NCBI RefSeq assembly: GCF_019599545.1
Contig: NZ_JAIEZV010000002.1
Coordinates: 1-64,000, forward strand
Direction: 5' to 3'
Source: Halobacillus sp. Nhm2S1
GTDB lineage: Bacteria > Bacillota > Bacilli > Bacillales > Halobacillaceae
DNA length: 64,000 nucleotides
How positions within the stretch are numbered: position 1 is the first letter of the stretch; every line of letters starts with the position of its first letter. A program made the translations under genes and the position numbers. Of the stretch, positions 18,542-26,459 are shown one piece after another. The notes under the pieces were generated by a model that saw nothing but the letters and a program-made list of their open reading frames with translations, made no database searches and was not told where the DNA came from.

Positions 18542-19932
18542 TCTGATCCTCCCAATACATTCATCATCGGTTTTAGTTTGACAGCCGTTTCTGCATATTC
18601 CGCTTCAGGATCAGAATCTTCGACCACACCACAACCAGCAAACAGAGAAGCTTCCTTTTGCTGAATGAGCGCGGAACGGATGGCCACAGCAAACTCCCCG
18701 TTATCCTGTGCGTCAAACCAACCAATTGGTCCTGCATACCAGCCTCTATTCAACGTTTCATGTGTTCGGATGTATTCTACCGAAACCTGCTGAGGCATTC
18801 CGCCGAGAGCCGGAGTTGGATGAAGTTTCTCGATCACATCAAGCAGGGTGTACCCTTGATCCAATACAGCTTTCACTGGGGTGTACAAATGCTGCAGATT
18901 CCGGAGCGGATAAAGGACAGGTCCATTCGGTACTTCGACTTGACTGCTGCATGCCTCCACCGCTTCTTTGATCATTTCCACTACAAACTGATGCTCTTGA
19001 CGGTTTTTGGGGTCGCCAAGCAATTCTTCTCCCAGCTTGAAATCTTCCTGCTCGGTCCTGCCACGTGGCACTGTTCCTGCAAGACAGGTGGATACAAGCT
19101 CCCTTTCTTCCACTTTCGCAAGCCTTTCAGGGGTCGCACCAATAAAGTGATCTCCTTCACTTTCATAGCAGAAAATATAACTGTTTGGCTGTGTATCGGC
19201 TAATGCTTTCAAAACAGCGGTAATCTGTACATTTTCTTTGAATGTAATGCGGAGCTCTCTTGCTAGAACGACTTTTTCCATCAATCCTGCTCTAATATCT
19301 TCCGTCGCTTTTTTCACCGATTCTTTCCAAGCTTCAGGAGCAACCTCAAATGTCTGTTCAATGACAGGCAAAGAACCAGTCATCTCTCCTTTCTTAAGCA
19401 GAGAATCCCGGTGATTCTGAATTTGGTTGGCGATCTGTTGCTGATGATCTTCCGGGAAAATGAGTGCATTAATAGTTAAATACGTTTCCCCTTCCACTTT
19501 GGTTAACAAAAAAGCAGGAATCGTCATTTGACTGTCAGGAAAGGATTCCCATGGTGTATCCTCTTTTTGTTCAGGATCGAAACTGAACCCGCCAAGTGCC
19601 ACCATTCCTGTTCCTTTTTTATTATAATCATCATGCACCATCGCATTTTCCTGCAGCTGCGTCCATAGAGATTGGACTTCGCGAAAACGTTGTTTACTTT
19701 TTGCATACAATTGACTGGCCTTCCCTATTCCGACCATGGTCAAATCATTTTCAGCGCTCTGCCAAAACGAGCGATGCTGATCAATATGCTCACCCATCTC
19801 AAAAAATTGAAAGGGATCTTGCTCATCTATATGTTCAACTATACTAATAAAAAGAGGTTCCCCAAGATGATGTGCTTTCTGAAGAGCTTCCCCTACTACT
19901 TCCTCTATTTGAGGGGCCTTCGTGTGAAGCAT
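18529..19932 (-). CDS. menF: Isochorismate synthase
   Basis: Chorismate-binding enzyme that isomerises chorismate to isochorismate at the entry of menaquinone synthesis. From the chosen start it has 467 residues. Family signatures are EKVVLAREL (near 215), GATPERL and STCLAGTVPRG (near 260-285), HPTPALGG and GWYAGPIGW near the C terminus. The start at 19932 is supported by GGGAGGA; an in-frame ATG 15 bases earlier overlaps this site. First gene of the men operon. A homologous siderophore-type isochorismate synthase is unlikely given the neighbours. Confidence 0.95.
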   Translation of the reverse strand: MLHTKAPQIEEVVGEALQKAHHLGEPLFISIVEHIDEQDPFQFFEMGEHIDQHRSFWQSAENDLTMVGIGKASQLYAKSKQRFREVQSLWTQLQENAMVHDDYNKKGTGMVALGGFSFDPEQKEDTPWESFPDSQMTIPAFLLTKVEGETYLTINALIFPEDHQQQIANQIQNHRDSLLKKGEMTGSLPVIEQTFEVAPEAWKESVKKATEDIRAGLMEKVVLARELRITFKENVQITAVLKALADTQPNSYIFCYESEGDHFIGATPERLAKVEERELVSTCLAGTVPRGRTEQEDFKLGEELLGDPKNRQEHQFVVEMIKEAVEACSSQVEVPNGPVLYPLRNLQHLYTPVKAVLDQGYTLLDVIEKLHPTPALGGMPQQVSVEYIRTHETLNRGWYAGPIGWFDAQDNGEFAVAIRSALIQQKEASLFAGCGVVEDSDPEAEYAETAVKLKPMMNVLGGSEWDM

Positions 19933-20018
19933 ATATATTCCTCCCATTCTTTAAGGGACGTTATCTACTCTCTACACACAAAGCAAACGGATGCTTCTGT
20001 GTGCATGCATCACTCTCT

Positions 20019-20047
20019 ATTTTATTCTCTTTTTTCTCTTGACTCAA
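20019..20047 (-). promoter_or_regulatory. men operon promoter
   Basis: Minus strand: TTGAGT (20042-20047), 17-base spacer, TAAAAT (20019-20024), about 85 bases upstream of menF. Confidence 0.7.
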
Positions 20048-20084
20048 GGAATCTTGCTCTAAAACCAACATTTTCTTACATTGA

Positions 20085-20113
20085 TTGACACTCCAGTACG
20101 CTTTCCCTAAAAT
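20085..20113 (+). promoter_or_regulatory. menA promoter
   Basis: TTGACA (20085-20090), 17-base spacer, TAAAAT (20108-20113), 47 bases before the menA ATG. It is back to back with the men operon promoter, the two -35 boxes being about 37 bases apart. Confidence 0.75.
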
Positions 20114-20160
20114 TAAACTGTTATCATAACAAGAGTATAGTTACAAGGGAGAGAACACCA

Positions 20161-21105
20161 ATGAGCTCTGTTCAAAACCAAAACATAAAAGCTTCCTTGA
20201 ATGAACGCGAAGGTTTCCAAGTATGGTGGCGGTTGTTACGTCCACATACACTGACGGCTGCCTTTGTCCCTGTTTTTGTCGGGACAATGCTTGCGGCTAT
20301 GGAACAAACGATCAATTTCTGGTTATTTGCCGCGATGTTGCTCGCTTCCATCCTCATTCAAGCAGCTACCAATATGTTTAATGAGTATTATGATTACAAA
20401 CGAGGCCTAGATAATGAAAATTCAGTCGGTATCGGAGGGACGATTGTCCGTGACGGGATCAACCCTAAGACCGTCCTTTATTTAGCCTATCTATTCTTCG
20501 TATTGGCAGGATTATTAGGTGTCTACATTTGCGTCGCTTCGAGCTGGTGGATTGCTGTCATCGGGTTGGTTTCCATGCTATTTGGCTATCTTTACACAGG
20601 CGGTCCATTGCCGATCGCGTATACGCCTTTCGGTGAAGTCACAGCTGGTTTTTTCATGGGCACCATCATCATTGGGATCAGTTATTTCATCCAAACCCTT
20701 TCGATTACAGCTGAAGTGATCATTGTTTCCATTCCTGTGGCCATCTTTGTCGGTACTATTTTGCTAGCCAACAATATCAGGGACCGTGTCGGGGATGCCG
20801 AAAACGGAAGGAAAACGCTGGCTATTCTTTTCGGTCACAAAGGATCCATCGTTTTTATAAGTTCACTTTTCGCAACAGCCTTTATCTGGACAGGCGTATT
20901 GATCATCGTAGGCCTATTACCTATATGGTCGTGCATTACCTTCATTAGTGTGATAAAAGCAAAGAAAGCCATTCAGGGATTTATAGGAAAAACGCAGCCT
21001 CTGGAAATGATGCCTGCCATGAAAGCTACGGCACAGACGAACACCATTTATGGTTTTCTTCTAGGTCTATCCTTACTATTACACCTTAACTTCCCTCTTT
21101 TCTAA
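20161..21105 (+). CDS. menA: 1,4-Dihydroxy-2-naphthoate polyprenyltransferase
   Basis: Integral membrane UbiA-family enzyme that attaches the polyprenyl chain to DHNA, giving demethylmenaquinone. Of 314 residues with about eight hydrophobic segments, it has the first aspartate-rich motif in NMFNEYYDYKRGLDN (near 76-90) and the second in NNIRDRVGDAENGRK (about 202-216). A GGGAGAG site precedes the ATG. It is divergent from menF across a shared promoter region. In B. subtilis menA lies far from the men operon, so its position here is a local difference. Confidence 0.95.
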   Translation: MSSVQNQNIKASLNEREGFQVWWRLLRPHTLTAAFVPVFVGTMLAAMEQTINFWLFAAMLLASILIQAATNMFNEYYDYKRGLDNENSVGIGGTIVRDGINPKTVLYLAYLFFVLAGLLGVYICVASSWWIAVIGLVSMLFGYLYTGGPLPIAYTPFGEVTAGFFMGTIIIGISYFIQTLSITAEVIIVSIPVAIFVGTILLANNIRDRVGDAENGRKTLAILFGHKGSIVFISSLFATAFIWTGVLIIVGLLPIWSCITFISVIKAKKAIQGFIGKTQPLEMMPAMKATAQTNTIYGFLLGLSLLLHLNFPLF

Positions 21106-21144
21106 GAAAGAGAACCAGAAAAAACACATCAGGCGAAACAAAAA

Positions 21145-21168
21145 GGATGGTCCCCGCCATCCTTTTTA
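21145..21168 (+). terminator. menA terminator
   Basis: GGATGG/CCATCC hairpin followed by TTTTTATTTTT. Confidence 0.85.
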
Positions 21169-21193
21169 TTTTTCCTAAAGCTCCTTTTTCTTT

Positions 21194-21285
21194 AAGACTC
21201 CGTTTCGAGCCAGCCGGGGTTCGTTGCCTTATTAGGGCTCAGGGCTGGTTTGTATTCGACAATCCTGCCAAATGGTTGAGTAAGT
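21194..21285 (+). repeat. Deletion derivative of the dispersed element (relic B)
   Basis: The left terminus AAGACTCCGTTTCGAG (21194-21209) and GGGGTTCGTTGCCTT are followed almost directly by the right outer flank CGACAATCCTGCCA. Only about 90 bases remain of an element that is over 500 bases elsewhere in the window. Confidence 0.7.
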
Positions 21286-21356
21286 GAGTTATGATTTAAG
21301 TATATAACATGAAGGTTTGACCATTTTTACAATGGGAATAATACAAAAAGGACGGG

Positions 21357-21758
21357 ATGAATATGAACAACTCTATGATGAAGAATACATTGATGGAAGC
21401 ACTAGGGATGGAAGTGATAACGGCAGAAGCGACAAAGGTAAAAATACGCATGCCTGTCGATCACCGCACTCATCAGCCCATGGGGTTTCTCCATGGCGGA
21501 GCAAGTGTGGCACTAGCCGAGAGCGCTGCGAGCATTGGGGCGTTTTTGAACATTGACCCTGATCATCAACAGGTTTTTGGTATTGAGATCAATGCCAATC
21601 ATATAAAAAGTGCCCGGACTGGCCATGTAGAAGGAACAGCAACTCCAGCTCATATTGGTAAAAATACAATGGTTTGGGAAATACAAATTGTAAATGAGTC
21701 GAAAGAGTTGTTGTGCTTATCACGGTGCACCGTAGGAGTCGTTCCATTAAAAAAATAA
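21357..21758 (+). CDS. menI: DHNA-CoA thioesterase, hotdog fold (MenI/YuxO-like)
   Basis: Hotdog-fold thioesterase of 133 residues, predicted to release 1,4-dihydroxy-2-naphthoate from its CoA thioester, the step between MenB and MenA. The family segment HQPMGFLHGGASVALAE (residues 38-54) contains the HGG turn and the catalytic acid E54. The C-terminal LSRCTVGVV strand matches YuxO-type enzymes. The start could be 21357 or 21363; the GGACGGG site suits the second slightly better. Its place after menA supports MenI over a general phenylacetyl-CoA thioesterase. Confidence 0.85.
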   Translation: MNMNNSMMKNTLMEALGMEVITAEATKVKIRMPVDHRTHQPMGFLHGGASVALAESAASIGAFLNIDPDHQQVFGIEINANHIKSARTGHVEGTATPAHIGKNTMVWEIQIVNESKELLCLSRCTVGVVPLKK

Positions 21759-21792
21759 CCGGACGGTATAGTTGAAAGGAGTAACTTTTAGT

Positions 21793-22170
21793 ATGTTAAA
21801 TGATAAACAACAGCAAAAATTCAAGGACCGCCTACTAGAAATGAAGGACGAAGCCGAAGCACAAATGGAAGAATACAAAGAAGATCAAGCTAAAGAAGAT
21901 TACGAAAACGACAGAACTGGTGAAATATCAAGCGTAGCTGATCACCCTGGTGATCAGGGGACGGATCAATTCGAGAGAGCGAAAGAACAGACCTTCTATG
22001 AGCAGGCACGGGAAAAATTAATGGAAGTAGAAGATGCTCTCCAGCGTATGGAAGAGGGACGATATGGCCTGAGTGAAAAATCAGGCGAGCCGATACCCAT
22101 TGAGCGTTTGGAAGCGATGCCGACGGCACGGTATAAAGTGGAAGAAATCGAAAACGAAAGAAATAATTAA
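21793..22170 (+). CDS. yteA: DksA/TraR-family protein lacking zinc-finger cysteines (YteA-like)
   Basis: DksA/TraR-type protein of 125 residues, related to B. subtilis YteA, which also neighbours the men genes. An N-terminal coiled coil rich in Glu and Lys spans residues 1-90. The usual C-terminal zinc finger is altered: the first CxxC is SEKS (S94, S97) and the second pair is absent, while the IPIERLEAMPTA scaffold is kept. The start at 21793 follows AAAGGAG; the in-frame TTG at 21772 is less likely. Action on RNA polymerase is a family inference only. Confidence 0.85.
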   Translation: MLNDKQQQKFKDRLLEMKDEAEAQMEEYKEDQAKEDYENDRTGEISSVADHPGDQGTDQFERAKEQTFYEQAREKLMEVEDALQRMEEGRYGLSEKSGEPIPIERLEAMPTARYKVEEIENERNN

Positions 22171-22176
22171 AAGAAA

Positions 22177-22200
22177 AGCGAGGGGAAGGTTCCCCTCGCT
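22177..22200. terminator. Bidirectional terminator, yteA-like/ribU
   Basis: AGCGAGGGGAA/TTCCCCTCGCT hairpin with A and T tails between convergent genes. Confidence 0.9.
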
Positions 22201-22203
22201 TTT

Positions 22204-22800
22204 TTATGCGGCTGACTGTCGCACACTTTTTTGTTCGATCCAGTCTTTCATTTTAACGAATAACATAATGAATAAGGATCCAGCAATCGCTCCTTTAATC
22301 ACATTAAAAGGAAGGATCCCCGCTACGATCGTCATCCATTTCACATCTGCACTCATTGTCTCCCACCCCATAAACCAGCTATAAGCAGGAAGAATAAGGA
22401 AGTAATTAAGCACACTCATCGTCAATGCCATAAAGACGGAACCAAAAACCAAACCTAGAATAAGGGATTTCACCGTCTTTCCTTTGCGATAGATCATGGC
22501 AACTGGAACAATAAAGAGTACGCCGGCAAAGAAATTCGCAGCGACCCCGATAGGATCAGAAACGCCGGTAAAAATCATATATAGACCATTTTTCAATGCT
22601 TCCACTACAATACCTGCGAGCGGCGAAAATAAAATTGCAGCTAGAAGTGCTGGAATATCACTAACATCCACTTTTAAATATGGAGGTAAAAAAGGAAGCG
22701 GAAATTTCAAAAACATTAACACCATAGATATGGTACCCAGTAACGCTAAAATGACTAACTTTTGCAGTTTTGACGATTGCCCTGTGTAAGAGTTCATCAT
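22204..22800 (-). CDS. ribU: Riboflavin ECF transporter S component
   Basis: Substrate-binding membrane subunit of an energy-coupling-factor transporter for riboflavin (B. subtilis RibU/YpaA). Of 198 residues, about six hydrophobic segments are visible. The family patterns KLVILALLGTISMVL near the N terminus, FLKFPLPFLPPYLKVDVSDIP (about 31-50, part of the substrate loop) and NVIKGAIAG near the C terminus are present. It needs the shared EcfA/A'/T module, which is not in this window. The FMN riboswitch upstream confirms the substrate class. Confidence 0.95.
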   Translation of the reverse strand: MMNSYTGQSSKLQKLVILALLGTISMVLMFLKFPLPFLPPYLKVDVSDIPALLAAILFSPLAGIVVEALKNGLYMIFTGVSDPIGVAANFFAGVLFIVPVAMIYRKGKTVKSLILGLVFGSVFMALTMSVLNYFLILPAYSWFMGWETMSADVKWMTIVAGILPFNVIKGAIAGSLFIMLFVKMKDWIEQKSVRQSAA

Positions 22801-22955
22801 CGATCTCCTCCTTCATCTTTTTCATCGATTCACATCCCAGATGAAGGTAAACGGTCTATCGTGACACATAAAAATAACCCTGTAGCAATTGGGCTAAGGG
22901 TAGTCGTGTCCATAAGAAACTAAAGGTAGAGAATTATTCTACCTGATCCGTTTGA

Positions 22956-23097
22956 CATCTTCTCCCATCCAGACTGTAACTGTCGGTCCTGGACTTTCAC
23001 CAGGTCCACCGTATGGTTGAATCATACGGGTCACGGACTTGAAGAATCGACGTTCTTCTTACCGTCGGTCGGGAATTGCACCCTGCCCCGAAGATGG
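22956..23097 (-). promoter_or_regulatory. FMN riboswitch (RFN element) of ribU
   Basis: Minus strand reads TCTTCGGGGCAGGGTG, AATTCCCGACCGACGGT, a variable arm, GTCCGTGACCCG, then GGTGGACCTGGTGAAAGTCC and GGATGGGAGAAGAT. These are the conserved RFN blocks in order. Downstream hairpins (AGGTAGAATAATTCTCTACCT at about 22925-22945 and one near 22872-22905) are candidates for the expression platform. Confidence 0.96.
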
Positions 23098-23120
23098 AAT
23101 CGATATGTTGTTGTAGATTT

Positions 23121-23149
23121 ATTTTATACAAAACGCTGTGATATCGCAA
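23121..23149 (-). promoter_or_regulatory. ribU promoter
   Basis: Minus strand: TTGCGA (23144-23149), 17-base spacer, TAAAAT (23121-23126), about 25 bases upstream of the RFN element. Confidence 0.65.
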
Positions 23150-23322
23150 GTTTAATATTTTGTGACTATTTTTTCTGTTCTTTTCATAGATTTGCGCATC
23201 ATTTGATATTAAATGATAATTTGTAATCCATTTCCCGTCCCTGAAACCCCGTGCATAAAAGAAGGAAAATACTATAAAGGTATTTTCCTCAATGCCCCCA
23301 AATCAGGGAACTTTTATGAAGT

Positions 23323-23535
23323 TTATGCCGATGGAGACTGCATTTTATCTGTAGCATCGATAAACAGACGGAGAGTTGAAGAAACTGTGGATACATCGAC
23401 GAGACCATCTTCACTATCTTTCACTTTATCGAGCTGCATAAGAATGTATTCATCATACCCATGCAACTGCAGCTGTCCTGCGCAAATCTTCCCTTTCAAC
23501 GTCATAATTTGTTGATGCAGTACTTCCCGATCCAT
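23323..23535 (-). CDS. Small hypothetical protein, 70 residues
   Basis: I do not recognise this protein. It is soluble and mildly acidic with a central hydrophobic YDEYILMQLDKV segment and no signal peptide. The start at 23535 is supported by AAGGAGTG at 6 bases; an in-frame GTG nine bases earlier overlaps that site. Three cysteine-poor turns and a C-terminal TLRLFIDATDK strand are all that stand out. It lies between ribU and the M42 peptidase on the same strand. The plus-strand frame over the same bases has no ribosome binding site. Confidence 0.65.
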   Translation of the reverse strand: MDREVLHQQIMTLKGKICAGQLQLHGYDEYILMQLDKVKDSEDGLVDVSTVSSTLRLFIDATDKMQSPSA

Positions 23536-23600
23536 GCAGATCACTCCTTAATATAGAAGATTATATCTGCTATTCTTTCCAATTATGCTTTAAATAAACA

Positions 23601-23625
23601 AAACACCGAGGAGCCCTCGGTGTTT
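23601..23625 (-). terminator. Terminator of the M42 peptidase gene
   Basis: AAACACCGAGG/CCTCGGTGTTT hairpin immediately past the stop codon at 23632. Confidence 0.82.
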
Positions 23626-23631
23626 AAAGGA

Positions 23632-24690
23632 TTATTCATCTAGCGGATTCAGACTTTCGTTTCCTGTCATATTCTTAATCATTTCAACCATTAAGCAGAT
23701 CTCTTCTTCGATGTCCTGAACGCTTACGGTTTCTACAGGAGAATGCATATAACGGAGCGGCAGGGAAACGAGACTGACTGGAACTCCTTTTCCGGTAAGT
23801 CTCATCTTATCGGCATCTGTCCCAGTCATTCTAGGTGTCAGCTCATACTGCACATCCATTTCCAGAGCTTTCGCTGTCTCCTCCAGAAGCTTGTTAATCT
23901 TCCGGTTGATTGGAGCACCTTTTGCTAGTACAGGCCCTCCGTCTAAGCGGACGTCCCCATGTTTATTTTTGTTGACCCCGGGATAATCGGTAGCAAACGT
24001 CACATCGCAGGCAATGGCCATCGTTGGTTCAATACCGGCCGCAGCGAAATATGCTCCTCCCATGTTGGTTTCCTCATTGACAGTGCTTGCCGCATAGACC
24101 CCGACTTGAATGTCCTCCTTAGAAAGCCTCCTCAATACTTCTCCTACGATAAATTGTCCGGTGCGATTATCCAAACCGCGTCCAGCTATGTATCGATCCA
24201 TCAACAGTTCCGGGTCTCTTTTATAAACAGCGAGATCTCCAATTTGGACAAATTGTTCCATCTCTTCTTTTGATTTCGCACCACAGTCAATAAAAAGATC
24301 GTCTAAACCAAAATCACCTTTCAACCCACCATGGTGTTGAGCGTTCACTCCAATGACTCCAGTCAATTCTTTTGCATAGCCAAGAATGTGAACCTTCATT
24401 CCTACGGCAGCTTTCGGGTTGATGCCCCCCATTTTGTCAAAGTGAAGATACCCTTGGTCATCAATACGGTTGATGACCAGCGCAATTTCATCACAGTGAC
24501 CGGCTAATAAGATTTTGAATTCTGCTTCAGGATTCAATACAGCGATGGCATTTCCCGCATGATCGGTTTTGATTTCGTCAGCAAACGGACGCACCTCTTT
24601 GATCCACCTTTTTTGGATCGCCATTTCCATGCTGGATGGAGAAGGTGTGTTTAGCAATTCCATTAAGTAGTCCAATCGTTCTTTATCCAT
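23632..24690 (-). CDS. ytoP: M42-family metallo-aminopeptidase (YtoP-like)
   Basis: Dinuclear-metal aminopeptidase of the glutamyl aminopeptidase/cellulase-M group, probably a cytoplasmic dodecamer that trims short peptides. Of 352 residues, metal and catalytic residues are seen in AGHCDE (about 63-68), GLDNRTG (about 176-182), VNEETNMGG (about 208-216), ACDV (about 231-234) and YMHSPVE (about 318-324). The start at 24690 follows AAAGGGGG at a better distance than the ATG six bases earlier. The neighbouring thioredoxin-like gene is divergent. The peptide specificity is not visible. Confidence 0.9.
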   Translation of the reverse strand: MDKERLDYLMELLNTPSPSSMEMAIQKRWIKEVRPFADEIKTDHAGNAIAVLNPEAEFKILLAGHCDEIALVINRIDDQGYLHFDKMGGINPKAAVGMKVHILGYAKELTGVIGVNAQHHGGLKGDFGLDDLFIDCGAKSKEEMEQFVQIGDLAVYKRDPELLMDRYIAGRGLDNRTGQFIVGEVLRRLSKEDIQVGVYAASTVNEETNMGGAYFAAAGIEPTMAIACDVTFATDYPGVNKNKHGDVRLDGGPVLAKGAPINRKINKLLEETAKALEMDVQYELTPRMTGTDADKMRLTGKGVPVSLVSLPLRYMHSPVETVSVQDIEEEICLMVEMIKNMTGNESLNPLDE

Positions 24691-24809
24691 AATCATCCCC
24701 CTTTTCTTTTATCATACCAAAAAAGGGGAATACCATTATAATTAGACGCTTATTTTGACCCTAATGAGGGAACATGATCTTGTACGGAGTTTTTAGAGGA
24801 GGAATTAGA

Positions 24810-25361
24810 ATGAATTTAGAAGACTGGTTTAACAAAGGAATGACAGCACAGACCTACGTCGATCACATGCAAACACACCAGAAAGACTTCATTTATATAT
24901 ATGAAAACTTCCCGGTCCCCGTTGAAGATGAGCCCGTATTTGAAAAAGTACAAAATAAGAAATTACGTGCGATTGTCCTTACAGAGGATTGGTGCGGCGA
25001 TGCGATGCTAAACCTTCCGATTTTCTTAAAAATGGCAGAGCATGGGCATATCCCGGTCCATTTCCTTCGGAGGGACGAGAATCTAGAATTGATGGATCAA
25101 TACTTGACGAACGGACAATCAAGATCCATCCCTAAAATTATTTTCATAGACACCAAAGGGAATGAAGTGGGAACTTGGGGCCCAAGAGCTCCTGAAATCC
25201 AAGCATTTATTGATGATTCAATGGCCAATCTTCCTAATCATAATGATGAAGATTTCAACGAAAAACGAAGAGAAATGCTTACGTTTATTACAAAAGCCTA
25301 CCGAGATAATCGAGACTTCTGGGCTTGTGTCTATAAAGACTTGAAAGAAAAAATTTCATAA
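24810..25361 (+). CDS. Thioredoxin-family protein with WCGDA active-site variant
   Basis: Cytoplasmic thioredoxin-like protein of 183 residues. The core LTEDWCGDAMLN (about 57-68) keeps one cysteine where thioredoxin has WCGPC. A SIPKIIFID strand (about 104-112) carries the cis-proline. The start at 24810 follows GAGGAGG; an in-frame ATG 36 bases earlier has no site. Related Bacillaceae proteins are of unknown role. With one cysteine it cannot form the usual intramolecular disulfide, so a monothiol or bacillithiol-linked role is possible but unproven. Confidence 0.85.
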   Translation: MNLEDWFNKGMTAQTYVDHMQTHQKDFIYIYENFPVPVEDEPVFEKVQNKKLRAIVLTEDWCGDAMLNLPIFLKMAEHGHIPVHFLRRDENLELMDQYLTNGQSRSIPKIIFIDTKGNEVGTWGPRAPEIQAFIDDSMANLPNHNDEDFNEKRREMLTFITKAYRDNRDFWACVYKDLKEKIS

Positions 25362-25460
25362 CTTCATTTTCAAAAGGATTTCCTTAAATAAAGGAAGTCC
25401 TTTTTATGTTTGAAGCGAGACCATAACAGCCATACTGAGGATAAAAAAGGGGCGTATGGC

Positions 25461-26459
25461 ATGCAATCCTTAATCCGCCTATACTTCCAAATGCCGCTGT
25501 TTTTGCGGTTATTGACGACTGTACTTTTTACCATGTCATTATTCGGGTTGATTATCCATATCATTGAGCCGCAAAACTTCCCTACTTTTTTTGATGGTCT
25601 CTGGTGGGCATTTGTGACAGGGGCTACCGTTGGTTATGGTGATTATGTCCCTTTAAGTGCAACAGGGAAAATCATCGCAATCCTTCTTATTCTATCAGGT
25701 GGGGGCCTTGTTACTTTCTATATGGCGACCCTTTCAGCATCTACTGTCAAACATGAAACCGACTTATCAGAAGGAAAAGTTCCCTACAAAGGGAGCGACC
25801 ACTTAATCCTTGTGGGTTGGAATGAACGGACACGTCATTTGCTGGACATGTTGGAAGAGCAAAATCTACAAGAAAGAATCGTCCTGATCGACCGGACGAT
25901 GAACCAATTTTATCAGCGGTTAGCCAGTGTACACTTCATTAATGGTAGTGCCACGAATGAAGAAACGCTAGAACAAGCCAATGTAAGTGAAGCAAGGATG
26001 GCGATCATAACCGCTGATCCATCCATGGAAGAAGAACAATCTGATCAGACGGTCATTCATCAGATTGTCTCGTTGAAAGGACACCATCCAGGGTTATTCA
26101 TCATCGCGGAAGTACTTACCGAAAAGCAAAAAATTAATGCAGAGCGTGCAGGGGCTAATACCATCATTCGCTCTAATGATTTTATGAGCAGTCTTTTCTA
26201 TCAGGAGCTCTACCGCAACGATCCTGTCAAACCATTTGAACTTCTTCTTAATTTGTTGACAGAACGACAATTTCATGAAGAAACCATTAGTGGAGATCTC
26301 GTTGGAAAACCTATGCTCAAAGCTTTCGAACATTTCCTGAAAGAACATTATCAGATCATCGGCATAAAAAAAGGCGAAGATCTATCCTTCGACCTTCACC
26401 CTGATATTGTTTTAGAAGAAGGGGATGTGCTTGTCGTGTTTTCACCCCTTCGAAAGTAA
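25461..26459 (+). CDS. yugO: Potassium channel with RCK domain (YugO-like)
   Basis: Two-transmembrane potassium channel of 332 residues. B. subtilis YugO mediates K+ efflux in biofilm signalling. Helix one is at about 16-34, the pore with selectivity filter TVGYGD at 56-61, and helix two at about 70-90. A cytoplasmic RCK/TrkA-N domain follows from about 108 and a TrkA-C-like end from about 250. The first RCK strand reads LILVGWNERT, with the GxG of the NAD motif replaced. The start at 25461 follows AAAGGGG. It is convergent with yugN and overlaps it by 18 bases, as part of a yugO-yugN-pgi neighbourhood like that in B. subtilis. Confidence 0.92.
   Translation: MQSLIRLYFQMPLFLRLLTTVLFTMSLFGLIIHIIEPQNFPTFFDGLWWAFVTGATVGYGDYVPLSATGKIIAILLILSGGGLVTFYMATLSASTVKHETDLSEGKVPYKGSDHLILVGWNERTRHLLDMLEEQNLQERIVLIDRTMNQFYQRLASVHFINGSATNEETLEQANVSEARMAIITADPSMEEEQSDQTVIHQIVSLKGHHPGLFIIAEVLTEKQKINAERAGANTIIRSNDFMSSLFYQELYRNDPVKPFELLLNLLTERQFHEETISGDLVGKPMLKAFEHFLKEHYQIIGIKKGEDLSFDLHPDIVLEEGDVLVVFSPLRK

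Noticed and set aside
23213-23515. 100-codon plus-strand frame opposite the small gene at 23323-23535
   Set aside because: No ribosome binding site. The opposite strand has a well-spaced AAGGAGTG and start codon.
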